From Rhopalosiphum padi (taxonomy: Eukaryota > Arthropoda > Insecta > Hemiptera > Aphididae), in contig NC_083597.1 in NCBI RefSeq assembly GCF_020882245.1, positions 68,984,152-69,048,151 of the forward strand: a stretch of 64,000 nt of DNA, written 5' to 3'. Within the stretch, counting starts at the first letter, position 1; the number at the start of each line of letters is the position of its first letter. A program made the position numbers and the translations under genes. Under the pieces are notes generated by a model. It searched no databases. It worked only from the letters and a program-made list of their open reading frames with translations, and was not told the DNA's origin. Positions 15,901-29,102 of this stretch are shown one piece after another.

Positions 15901-15959
15901 CATTCGAGCTGGGTCGCGTGCTCACTTCTCGAGTAAGAATCGCAAAAATGTGCCATCGT

Positions 15960-16473
15960 GGCACGGTGTTATGAATGTTATTATTGTACGGCGACGATGG
16001 GTCCGCCGCGCGCGCTCGTCGTCGATCCGTACGAGCCACCGACGTTATCAGTCGTAGCAGTGCTGATAACACGCGGTGTGCCATAGATAAGAGAGTACGC
16101 GGACGAATGCGGCGGGCGTACCGCAGACAAAAAAAGTACACCGACGAACGGGAAGTCGGGGTAGATCGAGAGGTGTTGTATTTTTTTGTGCCAGCCTTTG
16201 TTGTTGGTGTTATTTTCCGTGTTTAATATTATTGTTTCCATTGCCGTTTCGCTGGCCCAACGCAAACGTCATCATATTATATTCTTCGTCGTAGATTTCT
16301 CGTTCCGGTCCGATCGGTCGGGCACGCTACGTTTCGGTCTGTTCGCGCACCACAACCACCAGCCGATGCGTTTGTCGGCCGTCCGACGGCTCCCAAGACC
16401 AGCGCACCATTAGCTGACGGAGCAGAGCGGCGGAGACGTTACGAGGTCTGTGCACCCAACAGCCATCGTTATC
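15960..16473 (+). promoter_or_regulatory. GC-rich promoter and 5' leader region of dymeclin
   Basis: About 500 bp immediately upstream of the dymeclin start codon is markedly richer in G+C and CpG than the AT-rich surroundings, as expected for a housekeeping promoter and 5' UTR. I see no clear TATA box at a fixed spacing. The open frames in this stretch overlap on both strands and are treated as composition artefacts. Confidence 0.5.
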
Positions 16474-19400
16474 ATGGGCGCCGGATCGAGTCACGGCGAA
16501 CTGGCCGACAACGACTGTCTGCTGCGGTTGGCCGGTGAGCTGGAGATTACGATAGACGACCCGTTCTGGGACACGTTCCTCACGTTCTCGTTGAACCCGC
16601 CGACCTGTAGGTGAGTATAGACATTATGTTACATAAGTCATCTCATCGACAAGCACAGTGCCTCCGATCGCTGTTTAAAAGTCTAATTGTTTTCAGTCAA
16701 GACGACAAGATGTTGACCGATCGCCTGAAGAGCATCTGCGAATCGTTGATTGTCAACAACAGAAACACATCCAATTTCAAGACGTTGATCAGACTGCTGT
16801 TGGATAAAGCCGATTTCCAAAAGCTAGAAGCCGAAGAAAAGTAATCCACATATTCTTAATTTGATAACAATCAAAAGTATCCTAGAATTACATAATATTT
16901 GTGTTGATTTCTTTAGCAATATTCTACGGTGGCAAGTATTCAATGGACTGTTTATTGCTCGGTATTTCCTCAAATATCTTGTTCAAAACTCTAAAGAAAT
17001 TGAGATTATCAACCAATTTGAATTGCAAACCGGTAAGTCTTAAAATACAATAATCTAAGCTAATTATTTTTTTTTCTTATTACAATTTGAATTTAGTTAT
17101 TGAATAATTAGATTTCATATTGTACACTTTGATAATTTTACTTCCTAAGATTTTATTATACTATGAGAAATTAGCTAATGAATTAGGTAACTTATTTATT
17201 AAATTAATGATTAGGTAGTAATCAGAAATAAAAGTATGATATATTTTGTATAATTTTGACTCTAGTGTTGGTAAATGTTGTAAAAAAAACTATCAATTAG
17301 TGATTAAAGCTTAAAATAACCTTATTTATAATTTAAAATATATTAACTGGGGTATTGACTTGGTTATTATTTTTGTGTGTCAATGTAATATAATATTAAT
17401 GAAAAATACTGTTATAATTAATTTCAACATCTACCCAGTTTTTTCTTATAGTAAAATTTAATTTATTTTAAAACATAATATATAAGCATAATCGTTTAAT
17501 ATTTACAAATTCAATAAACTAAAAATTATAATTTTATTTTGCACAAAACTGCTGTCAGTAACATTCTACATTCACACATTCATATATAGTATATATATAC
17601 ACTAATAAACATGTATATGCAGTTTAAAATAAAATGTTAAATTAATGTTGCTTTAATAATTTTATAATACAAAACACTTTTTAAAGATTGTAATTTTCTT
17701 TTTTGTTTCAGATGGAATTGAAGTAGCATTAGGCGATAGAAAAGAGTATGCTGTTCCAGAAGATTTAAATGAAACAACATCATTCAAGTTTTTATCACTT
17801 TTAGTTAAAATTGTTTCTGAATTAAAAGTAACGTGAGTATATTTGTTATGTTTTTATAAATAGGTATTTTCTTAATTGTATAAACTGTGTTTTTTTCATA
17901 GGGATTCTACTTATTCTATTCACATAGAAAGTTTAAATTGTATTATAGTTGTTTTGTCTATTCAAATGTATACCATTCAACCGTCTAGTAGCCTCATCAT
18001 ATACAGGTATGTTGACTTTAAATTAATTTTTAAAATTATAATCTGACTCAATGAGTCTCATATTTTTTTAAGAATATTCATGGAAAATATTGATGCTGCA
18101 AAATTGTCAAAAGCATTGTTACAAAGGTATACAGAGCAAATTAAGCCACCCGTGTTGTCAGGAGGTGGCATTTTCTATGGATTAGCTTGTGAGAATATTA
18201 TTGTTAATCATATTTTTATAAATACTAATTTTTATTTACATTATTAAAGCAAATTTATGGAACATACTGACACTGAGTACTAATGTTCCTGTCCAAACGA
18301 ATCAGAGTCCATTAAGTTCATTGTCAATTAGTGTATTGTTAATATTAATTAATCACTGCACATCACCACCGCCTCCAAAAGGAAATCCATATCGTACCTG
18401 TATTGCTTCGCTATCTGGTAACAATTGTTTTAAAACTGATATCAGTAATTAAATTATGACTAAATTATTCCCAAAATTATGTTAATTGTATTGTGTGTTG
18501 TTTTCAGACAATCTTGTTGTTATATACCAATTTCTAGGTGATAATCCAGATGCTCCATTAAGTGAAGAAAAGACTTTATTACTGTACCATTTGATACACT
18601 GTAACCCTAGTTTTAAATCATTTCTTTTGGCTCGCACTGATATTGAAGTTGTGGTATGAAATAATAATTTTTACTTTTATCTAATGATAGCAAATAATTT
18701 TGAGTTACCAATTTTGTTTAGTTGATTCCACTTTTGAGAACAATTTACAATACACAGAGCAGTCGATTTCAACATATGTATATGGCCCTTATTGTACTGC
18801 TGATACTGACAGAAGATCAACTCTTCAACAAAACCGTCCATAGTATTATACTGAAAGGTGCTACTTGGTATCAAGAAAGAGTGGTGTCTGAAATATCTCT
18901 AGGAGGTCTTATTATTTTGGTCACTACGAGAACAGCACAATATAATTTGCTAAAAATGAGAGTAAGCAACTTTTTTCTTGTCATCTTTTAAAAATTGTAC
19001 CTCTTCTCTTATTCATTAAAATTATTTTCAGGATAAATACTTACACATTAATTGTTTTGCGGCATTAGCAAATATGTCATCACAATTCAATCAGTTGCAT
19101 CCATATGTTTGTCAAAGAATGTTAAGTTTATATGAGGTGCTATCAAAAACTTTTTTGAGATGTCCAAACCAAGATGTTAGTTTTTAAATACACTTATTTT
19201 AATATCATCAACATTTATATTTGACTTAATGTAAACCTACTGTATTTTATAATATCTAATAATTTGCTTGTACTAATTATTTTAGATGAGTGCCATTGAT
19301 GAAGCATTGCGTATAGTATTAGAAGTGATAAATTCATGTCTATCAAATCAACTGATACACAACCCTAATTTAGTGTATGCTCTTCTTTACCAACGAAAGG

Positions 19401-19796
19401 TGTTTGAACCACTGAAGAGCCATGAAGCATTCCATGACGTCATCCAGAACATAGATATGGTCATAACATTCTTTTCAGCAAAACTCGAACGTGAAGAAGA
19501 ATTATTAAATTCATCTGATGTAAATACAATGCTGTCCCGAGTGCAACACTGGTCCCTTCAATGGCCCAGGGACCTTATGAAGGTAAAATTGTTACATTTT
19601 TATAGCCATAATTAGTATAAGTTTTTGAAAAACAATTTTTATCACTAATACAATGTTTTTGTAGAAATTCCCAGATCTTAAATTCAAATACGTGGAGGAA
19701 GAAAAACCCGAGGAATTTTTCGGGCCATATGTTTGGTCATTAGTGAACATATTGTCTGGTATTAACTTTGAATCAACTCTCTATAAATTGAATTAA
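16474..19796 (+). CDS. Dym: dymeclin (12 exons)
   Basis: This encodes dymeclin, a Golgi-associated protein of the Dyggve-Melchior-Clausen family linked to vesicle trafficking. Twelve exons join in frame: 16474-16610, 16697-16840, 16917-17032, 17712-17832, 17902-18006, 18073-18188, 18250-18417, 18508-18653, 18722-18961, 19032-19175, 19286-19582 and 19665-19796. They give 621 residues, against about 669 in the human protein. All introns are GT-AG. The start codon is in a good context (ATCATGG). The protein begins MGAGSS, a likely N-myristoylation site as known for dymeclin. Family hallmarks include DDPFWDTFL near the N-terminus, PPPPKGNPYR, MALIVLLILTEDQLFN, EISLGGLIILV, the LHINCFAALANMS block, EVINSCLSNQLIHNPNLVYALLY, and a C-terminal KFPDLKFKYVEEEKPEEFF. 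An AATAAA lies at 19919-19924. The identification is secure; individual splice sites were read by eye. Confidence 0.96.
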
Positions 19797-20768
19797 TTGA
19801 CAATATAAATCTTAATTTTTAATTATTATTAATTTTGTTTATCAATCGATACTTATATATATTTTTTTTTGTTAACATATTATTGTGTGATAAGAGTTTG
19901 TATGTAATATGTATAGGTAAATAAATACTAAAATGCTTTACTTAAATCACAGCTTTAGATAAAATATAAAAATATTATCTATAGCCGTGGTTTAAATCAT
20001 TGTTATACTACCTGGAATATATTTATAGTAATTATTTTCATAATTGTTAACTTTTTTATGTATTTATAAAATAATAATAATAATATAATATAATTATATT
20101 CCCATATTCTTTTTAATTAAATTTCATTAACAAATACTAAAAAAATCAATGAATAATTTTCCTTAATATTTATGAAATTACTATATGCCTTTGTTTTAAA
20201 TAAAAAAAACTTCTATTTATTCATACCACGAAAAAAGCATCATGTGAATTGAAGTTAACCTCGTTTTATTTGCCAAAGCAATTTAATAAATATTGCTTAT
20301 AATATATTATTTACATATGTGAATTTCCTGTTTAATATTTACATATATATATAATTGTATTGTTAGTAAATATTGAAAATATTTTCATTGCTTAAGCTCT
20401 AATAATGAATTAGAGTTATTTGCATGCATCCGTCTTTCAACTTTTAGACACAATATGATTTAAATATATTACAACAGTCAACGGCAGTTCTCGAACTTTT
20501 TATATCTCAGTACCCAGGTACTACACAAGTACACATCTAAGTATTTTTAATTTTTAAAGATTTCCATGCAACTATCTACCACTTCAAAGCACAGTTATGA
20601 ATAGGTAAAAGATTTTTTAGGTGTTCCATATTTATTAGTTGAAAATCGCATTTCCAAACACTGAAGTATTATTTTGTATATAGTTAATGCACTTAAAAAC
20701 TTCTAGATGTTTTATACATCTTCGTCAGCCAATGACCCAATACCAGTCTAAGCCATTATCATTTATAT
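19797..20768. other. 3' flank of dymeclin and intergenic sequence
   Basis: This is the dymeclin 3' UTR with its AATAAA (19919-19924), followed by AT-rich sequence in which I see no gene. Confidence 0.5.
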
Positions 20769-20967
20769 CAGGGTTTTCAACATACTGTGTACACCTCATA
20801 CTTATTTGAGTCAGCAAAAACGTCATTTTAAGCAAAGCATGTATTTTTTAATACATTTTTAATCATTTATCATACATCACATTTAAATCATTTAATTACT
20901 AATATGTGGTTTGCAAGGTTTTTTAAAAAAAAAAAGTCCAGCTGCCTAAAAAGGTTAAAGTTTCCTG
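20769..20967. mobile_element. probable hAT-type MITE
   Basis: A segment of about 199 bp begins CAGGGTTTTCAACATACTG, a typical hAT terminus, and ends GGTTAAAGTTTCCTG, an imperfect inverse of the start. The flanking octamers (ATTTATAT and ATCTAAAC) match only 5 of 8 positions, so the boundaries or age are uncertain. There is no coding capacity. Confidence 0.5.
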
Positions 20968-21406
20968 ATCTAAACGATCTAAAAAAAAAAAAAATGCATA
21001 TTATCATAATATGCAATTAACTATATATATTATCATAAAAAACTAATTAAATAAACCTGAATTAATCATTTGGATTTACCGTTATGACTCGTCATAATAT
21101 AAATATAATATACTATTATAAATCATACAGACTTCACGTTTTGTTCTCAAAACACTCGATGTGTCTCGTTTCATATTGTAAATAAACACTACAATAAACT
21201 ACCTTCTATTATACAAAATATATTATATAATACCTATAATATATTAATATAGGTAATAATATTTATAAATTTTTTTAAACACCTAATATATAACAACGAC
21301 AAGATTATAATATGCGAACATTCACGAGAATTATTATTAATTAGATAGTATTGCTTTAGCGGTAGTCTTCGATAAAAATTTAGGTAAATTGTGTATCACT
21401 CAAAAA

Positions 21407-21582
21407 CAGGGGCGTCATTTCAATTTTTTTTTTTTTTGTACGCATAAATATTGAGCAGGGCACTATTTATTTTTTTTCGACATATTTGACATTATTGTGA
21501 TGTGGCCGAGCGGGCCAAAATTTACAATTTAGAATTTTAAGTACGCAAATGTATAACCTGCGTACCGCAAATGACGCCCCTG
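21407..21582. mobile_element. hAT-type MITE, 176 bp
   Basis: The element starts CAGGGGCGTCATTT and ends AAATGACGCCCCTG, a perfect 14-bp terminal inverted repeat. Subterminal GTACGC and GCGTAC also pair. The flanking octamers CTCAAAAA (21399-21406) and CTCCAAAA (21583-21590) agree in 7 of 8 positions, consistent with an 8-bp hAT target duplication. It is non-coding. Confidence 0.88.
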
Positions 21583-21590
21583 CTCCAAAA

Positions 21591-24500
21591 TAAACAAGAA
21601 CAACAAGTAGTGCAACAAGTTCGAAAACCAAAATATTTTTGGTAGGTTTACAGGAAGATTACATAAGGTTGTTATCGCACAAAAACATGTCAGTGGTCCG
21701 TTTTACTATTCCGAGTAGGTACCTTACCTGGCTGGCTATCAAAAGGATTAAAGCTATATAGGTAATTACCGTAGAAGAAAAAATGTGTTCAACTGACACG
21801 CGGTGTTACCATTGCAGCCTTATATTATTCAAGGTCATTTCTGTTATAAATAATTTTTTCTAAATAAACTTTTTAAAAATACATAATATACTATATAGTT
21901 TTTTTTTCTAATTTGATAATTTGAATGCATAAGGCATAACAAACAATATATTTATATTTTTACTACTTTTTAAATTATTACAAAATGCTTTTTGTATATC
22001 ATATTACAATGTTCAAAGTAGATTTTCTGAGAATTTTAAAATTTAAAATCTAATGTCAAACAAATAAAGAATCAGCAATACCTATTAGCCCTTGACTATA
22101 ATATTGACGAACGGTGTAGTGGTGTGAACATTTTGTGTGCTCCTGAAACTTTGCTCATGGAAACTTGAAATACGTCTTATAAGTATAACTAATGCGTTAC
22201 TATACTAATACTTGTAATGTATGAAATTGAAAATTTATACTGCCGCTATTATTGGCGATATCAGAAAAGTAAAAAAACTTACAAAGTGTAAGTATGTAAA
22301 AAATATATTATATTGTTTTGTAGCTTCGCGTGGTTTTGAAAAAATAAATTAAAAATATTCCCAAAACTGTCAAAACTTTTCTAGAAAATTGATGTTGACT
22401 AATAATTTAAGATTCACTCTGTTTGACGTGTTAAGTCTAGCATTACGCTACCACGATGTCTGTATAGTTGATTTTACTAAAACTTAATTTTTTTTTAGTG
22501 ATCCGCGTCCTGAAACAATTACCCATACAACAGTAGTTGCACATTTCGGTGGGGAAAACGAGTTTTCGGACTCAATACCTACGATTCCCTTCCCCTTTAA
22601 TACCATATTATATGAGTGCCTCTGTTGCTCCCGCCCATGGACAATTGCGTTTCCGGAATCATAATAATTACAATAACGACATTTTACTGATATATCGTCA
22701 CTACCATATTTATGATAATTAACATCATCAACGCCGTCATAATATTATTATTGTTGTTGCTCTGTTGTACGTATTATAATATACCTATTATACCTACCTG
22801 CCTACCTAAGCTCGCGGTCGAATACACGCGCGCGCACGCACTGACCATCGTTCGGGTAAAGAAACGGACGCTGAGAAGTCAGGAGCAGTCGCAACCGGAC
22901 CACCACAGTTGGCGTAGCTATTACCGATTACCGGACCGATGTTATTTATAATATCAATAACATTATTATTATCCCGGTATACCTAGGTATAGTTCAAACG
23001 TGTGCGACGCGTGTGCACCGCTGTTGGTTAAGAAGTATCAATATTATCGAACGCAGTTTTCTGTTTTACGCTCACCCGTCCGACGCGATTTAAATCCGGT
23101 CATAGTGTCGTATAGTTGCAGTTTGTCGTCTCGTCAATTATTATTATATATTATAGGCAGCCGTTCCGACGCCATCGATGAAAACCCAAGTGCTCGCGAC
23201 CCGTCTCCAAAACTATTGGTATATATGAGTTTAATATGTCTATTATATTTTATTATTGATGTTTATTGTGTTTTTGTGCGGGAGTATGTCGCGTCTACGT
23301 ATAATAGGTAGGTACTTGTGTATTATTCGGGCGAGGAAGAGCGTCGTTATTATACTTCGGAAAATGTTTTCCGACTATCCGCTACCCTCGTCGAACCTAT
23401 AAATTATAAGCTATAATAATAGTCGTACACGAGTGTCTAGGTGGAAGTTATAAAGCTAGTTTTAAAATAAGGCGTGTTATTATATTTTAACAACGCTAAA
23501 AACATTGAATCCCCTAAAATTTAAGTACATTTACGTTTACCCATAAATTATGAATTCGTATTTCTAGGAATAATTAATAATTTAAACCGTCCGTTTTGCA
23601 GTCGGGTGAACGGGTAAACAAAATTTCCTTCCAATCAAACTAGATAATATTATAATGTAAACAGACAATATTTTCCAATTTATTACCGATAACACTGTTA
23701 TCTACAATGTGGATCCTAAAAATTAAACATCATTATCAAACTATAATGTTTACAGTATACCAGTAGAACGGTTGATATAAAATGTGAAGTTTTAACTAAG
23801 TTCCAACGCTAATGTAATGTTATGTAACCTTACTACCGTATGTACCCTTTTTGTATTAACTATCTACTAGTACCTTAACCGATTTTTAATTTTTTTTATT
23901 TGTCTGTATGTCTGCGAGGGTGTCATTATGATTACAATACTAAACGTTTTAAAATTAAACAAATTTAGTGATTTACTATAAATTATAACGTAAATAAGTC
24001 GCAAAAAATATACGTACATTTTATACTTTTATAGTTCGTACCGTTATTGCTCACCGTTTACGAATTATTGTGCAAAATAATATGTGTCCACTTATATTGT
24101 ATATTACCTATATTATACATTTGACCATTACACACATATTTTAATATATTATTTTAAAGTATTGTCAGTACCTATGTATATAAATAATATCGGTATGCAG
24201 GTAAACCGATAAAACGGATTGGCATTCCTTTTGAGTGTATTCAAATATTAGTGTATAATTATTACATTATCAGTCTGAAGACTTAATTGTCATTGCGTTT
24301 TGCAGTCCTTGCCAGTATACATTAGCCATTAGGTATACATATTTTTCTAACGATCCGCTAACTTACGACAGTTTAAATGTTTATCAATAGTATTATGTAT
24401 TTATGTACCTAAAAAAAAAACGCGTGCTACTTCTTGAATAAAATTAATACAAATTATAATATTTAATAAAGTATATTTAGTGAGTTCCGCGTAATACATA

Positions 24501-27500
24501 CATTATATTATATACATATGTCACATTGGTAATTTTTATAGTAAATAGGTATATAAAACACAATTTCTTAATAAACTTCTAGGTAGGTACTCCATACAAA
24601 TTTAATAAAAATATAACAAACTGTACATATCTATTAATATATTATTGATAAATAAAAATTATAATAATAATACTAATAGCAACTAATAGTTGATTGAACT
24701 TGATCGTCGCGTCATTTATTTTCTATATTAATCTATAAAATGGAAACACACAAGTACATTAGTACATATAAAAAACATGTATTTGCCTAATTATTAGTAA
24801 ATACCTCATCTTTTATCTTATATGTTAAAATTAAATAATTGATATCTGTGTTTATTGTTACAAACTTTCAGTGATGACATTTGTTTGAAAACAATCAGCT
24901 TTGATTTTGTTTATTTAAAGATGCCATTAAAAAAAATAATTAATTATAATTATATTATATATCCTATAAAAAATTGATTCTATTAAAACGTAACTTAGAA
25001 TATATTTATATGATTTGGTATAAGTTTTTTTATTATTCAAATACACGGTTAATCCTATAAGACAATGATCGCATGAGTCAGGAACTCATTATAACATGCA
25101 TTTTTAGGTACGCAATAATACATTATAATATTGTATATTTAGATCGGCGATAAAAATATGTACCTCCATTGTATATTATATTATAGTTAAATTTAAATAA
25201 ATGTTATGGTATATAAAAATCGTTAGTAGGTAAATTTAAACAACGTAATTAAATGTTGGATTGGTGGATTCATAGGTGAACATCACCCCTTCCCCGAATA
25301 CTCACATATATATTTATATATTATATTATGAGCTCCCATGGTCCATGTAAATAGTTATTGTAGTGTAGGCTACTTTACTTTGGAAAATGCTTGTCTCTTG
25401 AAAAGAAAATTTGATCCCGAGTTCTCTAACTATAGACCTTATATGATAAAAATGTTTATCACTACTATAAAGAGTATAGGCGATTGTACTCGTGGAGATT
25501 GCTACTTACACAGTTATTATTTATTATTGGCACATATATAAAGGGGAGTTTGGGAGTTACCCCCCGAAAATAAAAATATATGTAATATTGATTATTGTAC
25601 ATTTTTTTATGAGCGTCCCAACGAAATGTTTTTGTGTGCTTGTATGATTTATTACAGAAATACATTTTTGATATCATTGTATTTTTTAAGTGGCCTTAAT
25701 TTTATTTCCATTGGAAATATAATAGCGCTATAGTAATAAATTCTTGTGTTGCGTGTGTTATATTATGATATAAAATGATTTTAGGACATCAAAAAGCATG
25801 GCTTCCGATCCTCTTAATCATACTTCATTAATTCTACATAGTATGGACATATTGTGTCAACACAAAATATTATATTGTATTCAACAATTGTTATGATAAT
25901 CTCCGGTAGGAAAAAATTATACAATTTTATCTTTTCACCGGGTTAAGTTACTATTGTTTACGGGTATATAAATATGACTGTAAATAATAGTCGACGGAGT
26001 GTTAGAGCCATATCAGTATAATCAGTATATTATTAGTTATATTTTTGATTCCACTATTATTATGTACCAATTAACTTTTACTTCTGACGTTTGGCAGATG
26101 TAAATGCTATAATAATCTACTATCTAACTGTTTAGTGTTTACATGCACATACAACACAGGTAGATTTAGTTAGGTAGGTTTATTAATAAGAAAATTATTA
26201 TTATAAAAATTAGGTACTTATATTTCAATATAGTATATAAATTCATACACCTTAATGTATAATATATAGTACCTACTACAAATAAATTTAACGAATGAAT
26301 ATTTAATTAAATTTATCAATTATTATAAAGTATCTTAGATCTGATTAATCTTCATACGCCAGTGATTAGAGTTTTGTTTTATACTGTATACAATTACGTC
26401 TATAGTGTATAATAACAAAGTCGTAGTTCATTTATATATTTGATTGGAATTTAAACTACCTAATATTATTGTGTAATAATTAATGAGTAGGTACTAAGGT
26501 ACAATCTATTGTAATATCTAATAAAATGATAAACGTTAAATGTATTCAACAGAAAAAATCCACACGTACATAATTAATTTTTAATTTAATTCAAGAGCCA
26601 ATCAAATGAATTTATTAGAGTAAAGCAGCTAATAAATATAACTATAACAGTGATATACAACTTAATATAAGTAATGTAGCATAATATTTTCAATTTCCAT
26701 GGAAATAATTCGTGCAGCAACAAAGGTTGGGTAATGTAACAATACCGCACTTTAACCCAGTTACTAATTAGTCATTATACTTGCATTTAGTGTTTACTTG
26801 CAGTGTAATAAATAATTGTAGGTATATCATGTACCTATCAGTTATATACAATATATTATATAAAAAAAATATTAAACTTATTTTTAAATGGTATGAAAAA
26901 AAAATATTATTATAATAACAATTATGTACAAATAAAAATAAATAAATTACAGTAATGTCTACGAGTATTGATATAATTATTAAATATTAATATTGTATAA
27001 ATACGTATTTGAAATAGAACATCCGAAGAGGTTTTTCAGTTTTTTTTTTATTCATTAGTTTTATGGTAAAACCTAAGGGTTATTGGCAAGCAAAGTGAGC
27101 AACGTGTAGTGAATAGGTATACACATAATATTATAGGTATCCTGAAATCCTATTATAGGTATCCTTATATTATATGTACAATATATATATATTATCAATA
27201 AATGGCACAAAATTTAAATAACATTTAAATATTATGATAGTATAATGTATGAGTATTTTTACAACCACATAGAACCTAAATTGATTACCACTGTGGTTCT
27301 TAATATTATCAGATGGTGGGATTAAACAGTGATCTTGGAGTGTTTTTTGATAAAAAATAACTATAAAAAAATGTTAATGATTGAATAAAAATTAATTTTA
27401 CGAGATTTCAGAAAAAGTCGCTTGCATAAATACAAGCAATGATTTCAGGATCGGATAATATTAAATTTATTTATACGTAATATATGTACATAATTTATAT

Positions 27501-28610
27501 AAAAGTTATTATAATTAATATTATTATACAATCACATTAACTAAGAAGGGCTTATGCTATGTTCCATTATTATTATTAAAAATTCATAATATTATAATCA
27601 ATGACGGTGATAAGTAATATCTAAATTATGTACTACATAATTAAATACACACACAGCATTCGAATACACGCCTATGGCACATATGCTATTCGATGATGTC
27701 CATGTGTTTTTTATTGTAACCTACGTATGGTAGCTATATAAATGATAATTCGAAGGTAAACAACGTAATGCTTTTTAATTATCATTAAGTTACGATATAA
27801 TCCTAATAAATAATTGTACTATATAACTAAATGTTAAAATATAGAAAATTATTGAGCGTGGGGTTGGGGTATAATAATTGTATGATTATATTTTTCTAGT
27901 TTCTTTAGTTAAATTATCTACATTTTGAATACCGTTAAATTAATTTCGTGAATTTTAATAGGTACTCGAATAATAATCCAAATCAGTTGTTCTCAATTTT
28001 TTATAGTCTACGATACCTTTTTATCAATAATCAGATGGTAATTTTCCTTTTAAAGTTCATTTCAAAGTAAAAATTAGAAAAAGTTAAAAACCAAAGTATT
28101 TTAAAATAGTAAACTCGTTTATTAAAAATAATTACGTTGATTATTGTGGGTAAAAAAATAAATTCGTAAAATAAACGAAAACTGAGCGGTAAAATTTTTA
28201 CTTTTTTAGAAGGTAATTAATATAATTTTTAGAATTAATTTTAAATTTCAATATTATAAAAACTTTCTAAAGTTTTCATGGAACTTTTATAAGTTTTAAA
28301 AGATATCATTAGGTTTATAGTTGTTATTAATTATATGTATTATATAATTAATATTTTTACTGGGTGCGTTTGAACCAATTAATACCGAAAAATATAATTT
28401 ATTTTAAACTCATTATTTATAACTATTAGGTTAGTTTAATAATAATTATTATGGTATTAATGTAAAATCTGTTGTTTAACCACTAGGTATACATATTAAA
28501 GTAGAAATAATAATATACAAGCAGATGTAACTATAAGTAGTTGTCCTTCGGACTTCTACGTCCCAACAATAGTATATTTTAATATTGTATTAGAATTTAT
28601 ATTATTTTAG
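21591..28610. other. intergenic or intronic sequence with a GC-richer island
   Basis: Most of this stretch is AT-rich and holds no supportable gene. The part at about 22500-23400 is clearly richer in G+C and CpG and carries overlapping short open frames. It resembles the transcription-start region seen upstream of dymeclin and could be the 5' end of the gene whose last exons appear at 28611-28894. No exon chain could be confirmed between them. Confidence 0.4.
27990..28490. mobile_element. possible degraded hAT element
   Basis: The sequence CAGTTGTTCTCAATTTTT at about 27990 resembles the CAGTGGTTCTCAACC terminus of hAT elements. GTTGTTTAACCACT near 28475 could be the opposite end. No target duplication is visible, so the boundaries are a guess. 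Confidence 0.25.
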
Positions 28611-28894
28611 ATCCTAATCGGAGCAAGGAAGAAATTGCAGAGTTTTATAACGATGTAAGTATTTAATTTTAATTTTATAATATTAAGTGTTGTTTGTGCA
28701 GAACCGTAGATTTATTTAAACTTAATAATGAACTTTTTTTTTGTTTATTTTAATTTTTAATTTATCAGTACTACTCGTATAAAGTTGTTGAAAAATTTTT
28801 CGAAGATTTAAGCGAGCACCGTAATCTTATACAAATCTTTAATTCTAACAATGGTATTTGCAGATCGATCGATAACGTACTGGGATCGTTATAG
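28611..28894 (+). CDS. possible last two exons of an unidentified gene
   Basis: Two exon-like segments are joined by a 114-bp intron with good sites. Exon 28611-28654 follows TATTTTAG and ends before GTAAGT; exon 28769-28894 follows TTTATCAG and ends in TAG. The phase agrees: 44 nt entering in phase 1 and leaving in phase 0, then 42 codons including the stop. The tail contains DPNRSKEEIAEFYND, then YYSYKVVEKFFEDLSEH and a C-terminus RSIDNVLGSL. It is charged and compositionally protein-like but I do not recognise the family. Upstream exons were not found. A candidate start region is the GC-richer island at about 23 kb. Confidence 0.4.
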
Positions 28895-29102
28895 ACCTGA
28901 TATAGGATCAGAATTCGAGTGAGATGTTTATGCGTAAAATCTGCGCAACGAAAACGACGACGAAAACTCAGGAAATTCAGAAACGTAGTTCGGTGCCGAT
29001 TTGACATCAGCAATATTATCATAACAATTCATCAGTCTGAAAGAAGAGACCGAATACTGCAAATTAAAGATTGCATTAAATAACACACATAGCCTAAAGA
29101 AA

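Noticed and set aside
15893..16413. Four overlapping open frames on both strands upstream of dymeclin
   Set aside because: They overlap each other in a GC-rich promoter region, with no homology I recognise and no splice structure; best read as 5' UTR or promoter composition.
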